A stretch of 64,000 nt of DNA, taken from the NCBI GenBank assembly GCA_013399015.1, contig VWZX01009068.1, positions 2,040,816 to 2,104,815 of the forward strand, written 5' to 3'. Each line of letters opens with the position of its first letter. The stretch's first letter is position 1. Under the pieces are notes generated by a model, which was given only the letters and a program-made list of their open reading frames with translations, was not told the origin of the DNA and did no database searches. A program made the position numbers and the translations under genes. The stretch comes from Galbula dea. Taxonomy: Eukaryota; Chordata; Aves; Piciformes; Galbulidae. Below, piece by piece: positions 36,088-47,822 of this stretch.

Positions 36088-36367
36088 CCTTCTGCCAGAG
36101 GAAAGCCCAGAGGGTCAAAAGCATCTTCCCAAAAATCCAGTTCAGAAACAAAAAATTAAAATATTTTTGGTTTTACACCAATCTCTTCAGAGAGTAAATG
36201 TTTTTGAATTCCTAATACCTGATTGGTATTTTCAGTTCTTGATGAGACTGGGTGCACAGTCAAGAAACAATTCACTTTACTTCACCAAAGAAAATTATGC
36301 GTCTCACATTCCCATTTTGGATCTCGAGTTCTCTGGTGAAGACTCAGATGTCTCAACAGGCTGTACC

Positions 36368-36444
36368 TCTTTTCAAGTTACTCCTTCCAAGTAATGCAAA
36401 CTTTCAAGTAACTCTTAACTCTTTTGAAGTTACTCAAAGTTACA
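36368..36444. repeat. Degenerate tandem repeat of CTTTTCAAGTTACTC
   Basis: Three diverged copies of a unit are visible: CTTTTCAAGTTACTC (about 36,369), CTTTCAAGTAACTC (about 36,401) and CTTTTGAAGTTACTC (about 36,421), with unequal spacers. This is a small, decayed minisatellite. Confidence 0.65.
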
Positions 36445-39400
36445 GCCAACAACTTATACCAGACACACCATGTTACATGTTCCCAGAACAGGTATCTGAA
36501 CTGGTCCCAAAACAAAATCATCAGATTGCTGGAGAACTTAAGCTGGAGCAAACTCAGGAGGCAGACATGTATGTTTATATTTGAATATCTGACTAAGAAG
36601 AAAAAGACATAACCATTCCTGTAAGAACATACTGGTTTAATTTACAAGAGAAGAAAACCATTGACCTAGTGCTAAAAGCCAGTGGAAGAAAATGGTTTTC
36701 CACGGACTACTTCTGAATAAGTAAAGAAAAGTAAGAATTAACCAGCTGAAAACAGGCCTCTGGTCTCCACTATCCTGGCTGCACCACGCTCATGAGTTGT
36801 CAGTGCATCAGCAGCAAAAACCACACAGGATGGAAAACAGCTGGAGGAAAAAAGGACTTTCTATTGTGCCACTTGCAAGAAGAGGCAGCACCAAAAAGAC
36901 CTATTTTTCTTCCATCTACAGACACGAGAGGCAAAATAGTTTATAGGTAAACATGCTATACAGTATCCTGAATCACGTTTAAATGCTCGAACAATCTCCG
37001 GTGTTAACAAAGCAGGAAAAATCACCCCCGAGGCAGCCGTGACCCACCTCTGAGAGACACTGGTGAGGTTTGTTTCGCCTTTTTTTTGGACGGTGCGCTG
37101 AGGTTGTGCTCTTTGCTTCGGGGCTGGGAAAGGAAGGGGGACACTGATCCGTGTCGCATTCCCAGCTGCTTTTGTACTGCTGGGGGCGGCACATCCAGCT
37201 CCCAGACCCCTTCCAAACGGTTGAGAGACACCTGCCCCTTGCCCTAGCTCCTTTCCTCGACTCGGTAGCCTTGGGAACAAACTCCTCCTCTGGAAGTGGT
37301 TTTGTACGTGAAGGGGAGCAAATAAACGCTGCACCCAGTGTTTGTTTTCTCCACAAAATGTTATTCAAAATCTGGCTTCAGCGGGAAACTTGATATCTTC
37401 TCCTCAGCAGGGCCGTGGCGGGGTGCTTTCTGCGGAGCATTACCTCTCCTGGCAAGCAGGTTACTTTTTTGGCTGGTGTTTTGTGTAAGTCCAGGTCTTG
37501 AGCACCCGCCAGCCTCTTTGCTGCTTCTCCCTGCCACTCCTGAAACAGCAGTTACAACCTGCTGGCAAAATAACTCTTTTAGGATGTGATTTCTGAATAA
37601 CTTTTCTCCTATTTGGGGAATATCTCTGAGAATAAAAATCTAAGAATCACCACAGATTTACCAGCAAGGTGCAAATATAAACAACTTGTGTTTCAAGTAG
37701 TCCACAGGGAGGGCTATGAGCTATGCAGGGAGGACATAGCTTCAGAAGTAGGTAAGGGAGTGATGTAAGCCAGCAGAGTCTCTACTTCTAAAATAACTGG
37801 GCCATACCCACCTGCCATTTCAGATTTGGTTAAGAGCATGAATAATGACTTTAACTGTTAAATAATCATCTTGTTTGTTGTTGGGGGGTGTGTGTATGTG
37901 TTTGTTTTTTGGAGTTTGGGGGGGGGGTTTTGGAGGGAAACCCTCCCCAGGAAATCCATCTGCCTGAACATCTCATGTTTCTTCATATGCTACGTATCAA
38001 ACATAAATGTCTGCAGAATTTTCCCTGCTCTTTACAGGATGATCTTAGACACAGGGCTGTGTCATCACAACTCACTGTGTTGTCCTGCCTTACAATAAGG
38101 GCATCTGGTCATGGCGCCTCAGGTGACTTCAGCTGTAATCCATTTTGCAAGAAACAATTGCAAGGAGTAGCTTGGCACAGAAATCTCTGCTCTCAGCAGA
38201 TGGGTATATCTAAGAGCTGTCCAATCACATACACAGCCTGATAAGATAGAGATAACTGTTATCTAACTGTTCGATTAAATGAGGTGATGGCTGCCCTGAG
38301 CGTTTTGTGCTTTTTCTCTACAGTCTAATCAAGAGAAACCCCCTTAGCATAATAATACTGGATAATGGAATCTTTTATTATCTTTCATGTCCTTGCCTTT
38401 GTACATCTTAAGTTGGTCTATTCAGACTGCAAAATGGCTGTTTCTCTGGAAGAGCTTGTGGTAATATACAGAAAATCAGGCATTGTAATTGCTGAAGCAG
38501 CCTCAATGTAGTTACAGATATAATGCTTGTCTAACAACAACCATGTGTATTTTGTAAGGTTTTGGTGTTCTGTGTTTGATTTTTCTTTGGTTCCTGGTTC
38601 CTTATTCAAACTTTTGTTCTAGCAGGATGAATCTCCAGGCAGATGAAAATTCAGATGCAGAGAGAAAATCTGGTATTCTGAATTCATATACCCTGAATTC
38701 AGCTCCTTCAATTGTGACAGCATTTGTGCTGTTCCTAGAGTGATAGATCTATTCCTCACCTTGGCCTGTTGCTTTTCAGGTGGCTTTGAGTAACTGAGGG
38801 ACCTAGAGCTATTTTGTGCCAGTGCAATGTTATATGGAGAGACTTTTTTTGTTCACCAGAGTAAAATCTTTATTTTCAGACTTTGTTTTTTAAATATAAT
38901 AAACCTTCAGTGTAATTTTTACCCCAAGAAGGAATGATTCACTTCTTAAGGGATCCTGGCCTGAATCAGGAAGTTTGTGTCTTTTGACACTAGTGTTTTG
39001 TTCCATTCTTCTGTGGATTTAGGTGAATGACTTCAGGACTGAGAGGGAGAGGAGCAAGCTAGGATGGCCACTGATGCTTGAAAGCCATGTATTATTGGTC
39101 AAAATTTCTGAAGCTCTTCAGTTTATACAGAGACCTTTCTGGAAGGAAAAAACAAGTTGTTCTATGATGAAATCAGTGAGCTAGGAAAAAGAAGCACTAC
39201 TTTAACTTCTTGGCTTTTTCATGCTTCATTTATGACCATGAGCAAGTCACCGGTTCCCTCTGTCTCTGTGAAAGGTACAGACTCATATTTCTATCCTCTT
39301 TGTCCACCTTGCTAATTTAAAATATAAATTCTTTTGAACAGGGCTGTTGCAAGCCTTTTCCTTGCTCAGAAACAGTTTGTGCACAACTAGAAGTACAAAA

Positions 39401-42400
39401 GGCAACAAAAGCAGGAGTGAATGTGGGATGATCAGTGTCCCTCTCCTCCTCCTGAACTTTCTGTTCACCTGCTTGTAATGACAGGTTTTTGCCAAACACA
39501 ACACATTGGGTAATCAGGTACACTTTTGCTCTTTAGATGTCCAACTCTGAGCCATTTTGGCATGCTAATGCTTAAAGTCCCTTCTGTACAGATGAGGGCT
39601 TCTTTATTTGATAGAACTTCTTTTTAGAGATAAATTGTGAATTTGCTTCCTCTGAACTTACAGCATATAGCTAAACACCAGGTAGAGTTGAAATAAGCAT
39701 AATATTGAATTCCCTAGCCAAAAAGGCAGGAACAGGTGTGCACAATATTTCAGGGCTGAATTTCCTTTCTTTGATTTCTACATTTACATTCAATCTGACC
39801 TAATGACTTGCCAGCTCAGATGCCCAGGTAAGATCAATAACACCACTGAATATTTGGTAAAGATTCTTCTTCCTTCTTGAAATATAAAAGCATAGCAAAC
39901 TGTATCTTAACTAACCTGTGAAACGTCTGCATTTGAATCAATCGAGTCAACTTAACCTATGCCAGCAGATGGGGGCAGTATTGTTCCGATCAACTTGCAA
40001 AAGACGCTTGGAATGTTTGAAAGAACTTCAGAGAAGTCAGAGCAGCTGCCAGAGAGAAGGCAGGGTCCTTATTGGTGATAAATGTAGAGTTTGATTGTGG
40101 ATTCTGGAGAATGAAATCAATAGTAATTTGTCTTGTTTAAGCAGTGTAGTATTTGACAATTGGGGAAAAGAGTTCTGACATGATTCTATTCGAAATTTAT
40201 TTTCTCTTAACTTGAAACCATGCAAAATTTTAATTCAAATATCTTGTTCTGTGTAGAAGAGCCAGGTCTCTTCTACCACACTCCAACAGAGAGAATCCCA
40301 GCTCTGTCCTAAGGGGAGCTCTGCATAGAAGAATTCCTCTCTTATAGCAAACAGTGCTAAGATACTTGTGCTATTTGAGGTTCAGAGGCAAGAAGAGAAA
40401 AAAATGTTTGTGTTTAATACTTTGGAATGTTTAGATGTAGGTGAGTGGTGAATATTTCATTGCATTCAGCACTGAGATCTGTTTCTCGGAAGAATTGGTT
40501 TTCAGCTAAGCACAACAGTGCAAATCTCCCTGTCATTAATCTCACTTCATCAATAGTTGCTGTATGTTCTTGAGTTATCTTGCACTGGTTTTGTTTGCAT
40601 TGCATCTGGCAGGAAGTTAACTCCCATGTGTGTGGGCTGGAGTTGCTACTATCTCTAGTGTTCCCAAAATCCGTTGATTTCTTTGGGCATCAGCAAGAGG
40701 TTAGCATTCTGAAGAATGGGTGGCCCACGCAGTTTTCTTCTATTTCAAATGAATGAGTAACACAGAAGGGAACTGAGACCTATAAGCACCTGACAGATTT
40801 TTAACTCCTGTATGGAATAAGAGCCTGCTGAGAAAGCAACACAGTATCTGGCAGCACTTTTTGTGTGATGATCAAACCTTTTTCCTTAGCTTGTCACAGG
40901 TCTGATATATGCAAGCACCTGTATGTGACTTTTTCAGAGCTGGATTTACAGTATAAAGGACTAACAAATCTGGAGATAGAAGAAGGATAAAATTATGTGC
41001 TTGCAATGGTGACAAATTTGATGAAGTTATTGGCAAAAATTATGTTGGATGCAGCAGCTGAAAGGAATTGCAGTGCTGGAGTAGGAAAAAAAACAACTCA
41101 GAAATTTTGTGGGTAACTATTAACAATCAGCCACTGCAGGCACTGTGAGAAATACAGCTCTTACTGAAATTCTGGTGTCTGCAGACATTAGGTGTAGTGA
41201 CCAACATTTTGTGTTGGAAATCGATATAATCCAAAGGAGTACCTTGGCTGCTTAACAGGCTAGCATATTCTTAAATAGTCTTAAATAGTCCTGATGGCTA
41301 TGGATAGGAGGATGTATGGCCCCAAGAGACAACTTCTGGAGCCTTATCCTGTCTCTGAAGGCCTGTGGAGGGACAGAAATGAATTGCTCTTTGTGGTAAT
41401 TTGAAATGAGGGTTTTTAGAGTGAAATACTAGGAGTGTAAAACGACAGAAATCTGATTTGAGCCAGGCTAAAGGGAGAGCTCTGGCTGAAAGAAATCCAT
41501 AAGCCTGACCAGGATGTGAAGCTACTGAAAACTCATTCCCTGGGAGGGAAGCAAAGGGGACAAAGCTCAGTATAAGCATGAATTGAGGATCACTTACCAT
41601 GAAAAATAAAGGGAGGGGCATCTTTTTTGAATTTCTCATCATAACTATTGGGAATGAGAGCTGGGACACATGATGCAAATTTCTGGGGAAATGGTAACAT
41701 CTTAAAGTGGATGGGAATGGGGCAGTGTGAAAGGCATGAACAAATGCAAAGACTGCCTATTTTACAGTCACAGCTCCCAAGCTTTTCCTCCACAGTTCAT
41801 TATGGGTTTGTTAACACAAGATCTTCACAGCTTTCAAAGCCTAAAGGAGAAATAATGCACATCCCAGGCACTGTAAGATCAAAAGTGTGGGCCCCTTGGG
41901 GGCACAGGCACTACTGTTTGTTTACTCAGGAGGAAAGGGAGTGATCTATGGGCTACCCTCTCTATCATTCACTTCGAGGGACAGCAAAACCATAACATTT
42001 CTTGAACACCTTCAGTGATACATGCTGTCAGCACCTGTTTAAGTGATTTGAGTCAATTGCTTCTAAGCCTGTGTGCATATATGCAAGAGCAGATGTACCC
42101 ACACTGTTAGATTCTACAGTAGATAGTGGTGACTGCCTACATTAATAAGAGTATCCTAAGTTCTTAGTGTTATTTCTTATTCCATATATTGTGAAAGCAT
42201 TGACCTTCTATGACAGTGGGAAAATAAATATATCCAGGGAAGCTGGTAGGCTCCATGCAGAGGAAAAGCACTTTATGAGAGCAAAATTATTAGCAGTGCT
42301 CCACTGTGCTGATTTGGAACAGGTCCATTGTATTTTCAGCAACTGGCAGTTTGGATTGCTACAATTCCATGGCAAGTACAATAGAAAGATGGTGGTTTCC

Positions 42401-42539
42401 GGGGGCATAATAAAAGGGTGAGCCCCAGCTTTTGCACACTGCATTTTGTAATTGCATGCTTGATGTGCACAATTGGGTAGCACTGCCTTACTTGCCTTAA
42501 TCCATCTCTCTCTCACTTCCTCACCCTCCCTCATAGCAG
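36445..42539. other. Intergenic between CCDC158 and SHROOM3
   Basis: No gene recognised. The part at about 37,020-37,560 is richer in CpG than its surroundings and could hold a promoter or alternative first exon, but I see no coding exon in it. A 157-codon minus frame (36,861-37,334) has no known domain. A GT-rich patch and a G10 run lie at 37,880-37,930. The rest is AT-rich with no feature I can support. Confidence 0.5.
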
Positions 42540-43001
42540 TCGTAGCTGCTGCAGCTTTGGCAGATCATCGTGGAGAGCACAGAAAATGAGAAGACGTCAG
42601 CTTTCGTCTCAACATTTTCCCCAAAGGATTCATTTCACCTGCGTCTCCCGTTTTCCTGATAGACATTTTTGCACTTTTTGATCCAATAAGTATGGAGTTC
42701 ACATTTTAAACCTCTCTAAATTGTTTTAGGAATGGACTTTCTCTCTCATCCTCCCCCAGCCTTTTTTTTTTTTGTTGACAAGTCAGAAAATTGTGAAGTA
42801 AGCGAACAGCGTAACTGAGTGCGGAGAGGGAGAAGACGCTTCCATTCTTTTAGTGCAGTGGGCTGAGGCAAAAAGGCCATTGTAATGGTAAATCGCACTC
42901 AGAAAGGAAGAAAAGACTGATAATCAATCACAAATGAAGCATTCGTTTGGATTTTGGAAATTTGCTGGCCAGGGGCTTTTAAATCCTTAAACTTTTCTTT
43001 T

Positions 43002-43037
<36 letters not shown>

Positions 43038-43388
43038 CCTGTCCGTATCTTTAAAAACACAAGCTTGATATACGAAGACAGGAAGAGAAATCTTTACAAA
43101 GCTACCATGCCCAGAATACCTGGGAGCGGGGAAAGCACAGTGCTGAAAGAGCAGTAAAACGTCGCAATTCTGAAGGAGAAACAGCATGCTGAAATGTTGA
43201 TGGGAAAGTTTTTTCACCCACCGCCTCGGACTCCTGCTCTGAAGAAACAATTTAAGACTCAGACTCCTCTTGTTTTCATGTGTTCAGGGATGGCTTGTGG
43301 TGGGCTTCGGGGGAGTTTAATTTCGAGCTTCGTTGTTCTGTGATTGCCTGAGTCGGTTTTGTATTTGACTGAGTATGTGATAGGACAG
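42540..43388 (+). promoter_or_regulatory. SHROOM3: SHROOM3 presumed 5' UTR / proximal promoter
   Basis: Sequence before the SHROOM3 start codon, with scattered CpGs (for example AAGACGTCAGC near 42,592) and a pyrimidine-rich stretch just upstream (about 42,500-42,540). If transcribed, it would carry an upstream ATG at 43,107 opening a 15-codon frame that ends before the main start. The transcription start and any 5' UTR splicing cannot be determined; a T34 run inside it could act as a pyrimidine tract. Confidence 0.45.
43004..43037 (+). repeat. Uninterrupted T34 homopolymer
   Basis: Thirty-four T residues, about 350 bp before the SHROOM3 start codon. It could be the tail of a minus-strand retroposed sequence or a slippage-expanded pyrimidine tract; no flanking element is recognisable. 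Its length is likely polymorphic and uncertain. Confidence 0.95.
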
Positions 43389-43553
43389 ATGAGGATGTTA
43401 GACAATATTAACACCAGCATATCATCTTCAGAGTCCAGCATTACACATAAAGGAAGATACATCTACCTGGAGGCACTGCTTCAAGGAGGCGCTCCATGGG
43501 GGTTCACCCTGAAAGGCGGACTGGAGCACGGGGAGCCATTAATCATCTCAAAG
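43389..43553 (+). CDS. SHROOM3: SHROOM3 coding exon 1: start of PDZ domain
   Basis: First coding exon of the actin-binding, ROCK-recruiting protein that drives apical constriction in epithelia such as neural plate, lens and gut. It encodes 55 residues and ends at donor AAG|GTATTT, phase 0. Residues 21-55 (KGRYIYLEALLQGGAPWGFT then LKGGLEHGEPLIISK) match human SHROOM3 (KGRYIYLEAFLEGGAPWGFT...) almost exactly. This is the first half of the N-terminal PDZ domain, including the GGAPWGFTLKGG carboxylate-binding loop. The start ATG at 43,389 gives 20 residues before the conserved block (human 21-22); a second in-frame ATG at 43,395 has a better purine at -3. The leader residues are not conserved. 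The rest of the PDZ domain and the ASD1 and ASD2 domains lie on exons beyond the window. Confidence 0.94.
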
Positions 43554-44976
43554 GTATTTTTCTTACTTTAAATGAAATGCAAACAGGTTAGGAGCGTGCC
43601 CGATTTAAAGGGCAGGAGTTGTAAGGTAACACTGAAATGTTATATCTGACACTGTTTCTGGCTTGGTTTTGAAAACTGTTGAGCACCTACTGAGGTCAGT
43701 AGGTTTGCTCAGCAGCTGTGTATTTGAGAAACACATGAGAGCTCTCCGCATTGTTTAGCTATCGAAGTGCAGGGTTTGTCCCACAGGAAGTATCTTGGTT
43801 TGCAGAAATTGCCTCTATTTATTTCTCTACTGTGAATGGGACTGAGTAGGGGACTCTCATGAGGTGATCTTGTGTTACAAAGTCATAGTATATCTGAGCG
43901 TGTTCAGTAATCCATCACCACCACTTCTGAAGAGAAAAGAAAGTAAGTGCTTTCAGTCACATGGTGTCACATTGGCTAATTAGAAGTGTGTGTGTGGAAA
44001 CAGAATAATAAATACTTGCTCCTATTTGGTATGTGTATGTATTATGCTATGCTAGTAGTTTTCTCACCCTACCTATTCTCTACTTACTAAGTATCTATTA
44101 AGTATGGGATGCCTTCAAGATTTTTATTATTTTAATTGTTTCTGATTGACTGTTGTCAGCAGGCAACTAGTAGCATCCCTCACAAGGATATTTTGAGGGG
44201 AAATAAAATGAGAAAGAGTTCCTGATTCTCATCAGAACTGGGCTATTAAAAGTACCCAGGTACCTCCAGCTGCAAATACTGAAGACAATGGATTTTCAAA
44301 AGCATCAAAATAAATCTATGAGTATCTAAAATATGTTTGACCTATGGCCTTAAAACTGTTTTGAAAATAGGATTTAGGTAATTCTGAAATTTTAGCTGTT
44401 GTGGCTCTTAACTATATTTTCTGTGTCATCCTTCTGGTGCATTCTGCTTGTTTATAGTATGCATTTATATAGCAAGGGCTAGGTGCATGTATTTGCTTAA
44501 GTTTCATCTTACTCCCTCCTGTAAACTGGAACATTAAAAGGACCAGAACTAGTGTTGGCTGAAAGAAAATGCTGATACTTAGAATCAATGTTATTCAAAT
44601 CCTGCAACTCACTGTGCAAACACATTCACATGGAAACTGTCAGTCACTTGAATAGTTCACCTGAAAGAAATTATTTGTGATTAGTGCATCGATGTGTTGA
44701 AGGTAAAAAATGGGAGACTTCCATAAAGGTTCTTTCATCATAAAATGACTTTGGAAATGTCATATAATCATCTTTTTTGCAGGGCTTTCTTGAAGATAGT
44801 CTGGCATAGCCAAAGAAAGCAAAACTAGTCTCACTAGCGTTCTCTTTTTTCATTTCATAAATCTGAGGGACCAGCATTTCAGTCAGGCTGTTTGCTTTTA
44901 TTGGTAGCATTCTGCATTTGTGAGGAAGAAGTTTATTTTTGCTTTGACATTCTTTGGTGATGTAAAAAATGCCACC

Positions 44977-44992
44977 TTTTTTTTTTTTTTTT
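44977..44992 (+). repeat. T16 homopolymer
   Basis: Sixteen T residues inside SHROOM3 intron 1, followed by AATAAATT; possibly the reverse of a retroposed A-tail, but no element is recognisable beside it. Confidence 0.85.
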
Positions 44993-45554
44993 AATAAATT
45001 GGGGACAGGGAGGCAGAGAGGAAGCGAGATGGCTCTGGCTGCTGAACATTAATTAATCTATGGGATTTGGTTTCCACAACAACCAGGCCCCTTAATGTCA
45101 AACATGCCTGGAGTGTGCATAGTGCCACTGGGAGCTGTATGACTTGTGCTTGCCTTCTGTGAAACAACACTGCAAAACTCTGGTGGGATTTTTTTAGTTG
45201 GGTTTTGTTTTTTTTTTTAAAACTTGTAGCTGCTGCTTGGTTTGTGCTGTCAGTGTTAGCATTTTGATGTTTTGCTCGTGCAACAGTGACGCAGAGCTGA
45301 AGAATGGCTTGCATGTGAAAGCCGTCCTTTCTGGAATTCATGCAACACCTAGAGCTGTTTCCTGGTTTCCAGTTTCAACTGAGAAATTCCTCTTGTGTTT
45401 CAATTCACTGCATGCTCTTCAGAATTAATTGCATATTACCCATTTAGCTAATTAAGTATTCTTCTGACTATACTGTGGAGTAATGAGGAACTGTGGAGAA
45501 ATGATAAATTGAGTCATTTTAGAGGTTAAGTTCTGTATTCACACAAGAGTGCTT

Positions 45555-45600
45555 ATAGAATCATAGAGTGGTTTGGGTTGGAAGGAACCATTAAAGATGA
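45555..45600 (-). mobile_element. CR1 LINE 3'-end fragment
   Basis: The plus strand reads ATAGAATCATAGAGTGGTTT then GGGTTGGAAGGAACCATTAA, the reverse complement of the avian CR1 3' terminus, so the copy is in minus orientation. Similarity ends after AAAGATGA. Confidence 0.88.
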
Positions 45601-47096
45601 CAGTATTCATGCAGGTACATGGCTGGGAATGATCCAATAAGAGTTCTAAATGATATAACCAATAACTATCAGAAAATGTGGATGTCAAGTTTTCATTTCT
45701 GAGCATGCATAATTAAGGTAGGAGTTTTATTTCTGTTTTGGATCCCTGTTCTGTTTTGGCAAATAGCTTATATTTATGTCTCCTTAGCTGTCTATTTGCA
45801 CTGACAGAGTGGTGTTAAATGACCTTAGTGTAAATAAAATTGTAGGTTTCAGCAAGTATTTAAGCTGGTACCCATGAAAGCTTGCGACATGACTTAAAAC
45901 AATCAAAGTAGCATTGATGTATTGTTATAAAATGCCAGACAGAGAACAAATCTATTTGAATGCAATAGTTGTTTCTAGCCATCAGGAAATGATGCTCATT
46001 TGGGACAGACAAGTATTGGCCTGTCTCACTCTCAGACCAAGATGGGTGATTTTACAAAAGGCCCAGATGCCAAAAACCTGTTTCTCACAGCCCTGCACAG
46101 TTCTTTGGTAAGATAGATTTTTCCACCAGCAATATGCCAATAAGTAACCCAAAAGCAATGGGAGCAGTTGGGAGGGTAAGTTGCAGAAACCAGACCTGTA
46201 TTCTCGGCTGATAGAAGATGCTGTTTCAGAGATCTGATCGCCATAGTTTCAGTACTGCCTTCAAAATAAGAACAAGTTCTCTACCTTCTTGCAGCAGAAG
46301 TCCCTTTGTTGTATAGATGTATTGCTGTGCTTCTGTGCAAGAAGACAGGCTGACTTCTCGGTGTGCGTGTGGTTGAGCACACAGATAGGCACACTTACAG
46401 TTAAACACACTAGTAAAGGCTTTGCTGAATCAGCCACGATGCTCAGCACATCAAGCAACCAAGTCTAAATCAACTTGTCAGAAATGTTGGTTATGCAGCT
46501 GATGTGAATTTAGGGAGTTAAAACAGAAGACCGTTTTATGCTAACACTGTTCTTTTTTTCCCTGTGGCAAGACAAACCTATACTGAATTAATTTCATGAC
46601 AGCTAATTTAAAGTCCTCAACACAGGCCTCTTCATAATGTGTTTTGCTGGAGGTGAGGGCAGACAATAAACATATTCATTACATCCAAGCCACATATTCC
46701 CCTCTCCACATAGGAAGCAGCTTTGGTATTCCTTCCAGTCTACTTTTGGAAGAATGGGCAAAAAGCAGTTGGTTGCATGTCCATTTTCTGCTGCACCTTG
46801 GGGAATGTGCAAAAATCAGTACCTAAATTAGCACTAGGCTGTCACTGGTTAGCAATGGGACAGCATCCAAAAAAGATGAATCATAGGCTGCAAATTAACA
46901 AAATGTCTTTTCTCTTTTGTATTGATTCTGTGGTGTAAAGCATGTTGTCCATGAAGAGTGTAGGTGAGGGTTTGAAGGGGAGCTATAGTCTTTAACATTC
47001 TTCCTGGGGAAGAATTTCTCATGTGTATGAGCTTAGAGAATGGCTGTCAATCAAATTCTTTATTTGGAACTGTTCACAGTTTCTCCTGGTGTTTTC

Positions 47097-47114
47097 AAAA
47101 AAAAAAAAAAAAAA
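47097..47114 (+). repeat. A18 homopolymer
   Basis: Eighteen A residues in SHROOM3 intron 1, shortly before the duplicated segment around the N at 47,170; no associated retroposon is recognisable. Confidence 0.85.
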
Positions 47115-47132
47115 GCCTTGCATGCAGAAGGG

Positions 47133-47206
47133 AGAATGAAAAAGAGTTTGGGGGCAGTGGGAAAGGGCCNGAATGAAAAAGAGTTTGGTGGCAGTGGTAA
47201 AGTGCC
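47133..47206. repeat. Direct repeat flanking a single N (probable assembly join)
   Basis: GAATGAAAAAGAGTTTGGGG (47,133) recurs as GAATGAAAAAGAGTTTGGTG (47,171), and the copies continue GCAGTGGGAAAGGGCC versus GCAGTGGTAAAGTGCC. The two copies of about 36 bp abut a lone N at 47,170. The arrangement suggests one locus represented twice at a contig join rather than a biological repeat. Confidence 0.85.
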
Positions 47207-47750
47207 TCTCTAGAACAAACAAGTTATGCTATTTTTTTCTTATCTGAGAGAACTATGCAAGTTTGCAGACCTCAAAAAATCCAGCCTAAATATCCAGAAC
47301 ATGTGCTACTTGTATTTATCAAATACTTCTTTGGCAAGAAAGTTCTCAAGTTTTTGATTACTTTCCTTTTTTTAAATGTCATAATTTTCTTCTTCTGTCC
47401 ATTACTGTTTAAAATATAACTTGGTATCATAAATGAGTGACTAGTAGTTCAGAAACAGCAGAAGTCAAATCCCTCGTAGTAACCTCTCCTTCCTTGTTTG
47501 CAGATCTTGGTTTGTATAGTTGAACTTTTTTTTTTAATTATACCTGTTTAGTGATTTAGAATGATGTAATTTTGACCCAGATATGGGAAGACTTGCTCAC
47601 AATGGAAATCTCATTAAACAAATGATTTCTTCACCTAGAAAGAAATTTCATGAGAAATGCAAAAGCGATTGCAGGTGATAGCAGATGTTTAATGGGAATT
47701 TGATTTCCTTTGGCCTCAAAACTGTAACAATACCCAGAAACAAACGCAGG

Positions 47751-47822
47751 TTTCCAGATTACTATTTTCCGTTTTCCAGATCCATTTTCCAGATTATATT
47801 TTCCATTTCCAGATTACTTTTT
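47751..47822. repeat. TTTCCAGATT-type minisatellite
   Basis: About four diverged, unevenly spaced copies of a TTTTCCAGAT(T) core occur: TTTCCAGATTAC, TTTTCCAGATCCA, TTTTCCAGATTATA and ATTTCCAGATTAC. A local slippage-derived array within SHROOM3 intron 1. Confidence 0.8.

Noticed and set aside
36167..36394. Plus-strand frame with protein-like text (FTKENYASHIPILDLEFSGE) after an acceptor-like CTCTTCAG at 36,190
   Set aside because: It does not join in frame to the nearby candidate start at 35,853, overlaps a second open frame and a minisatellite, and matches nothing known. Left unassigned.
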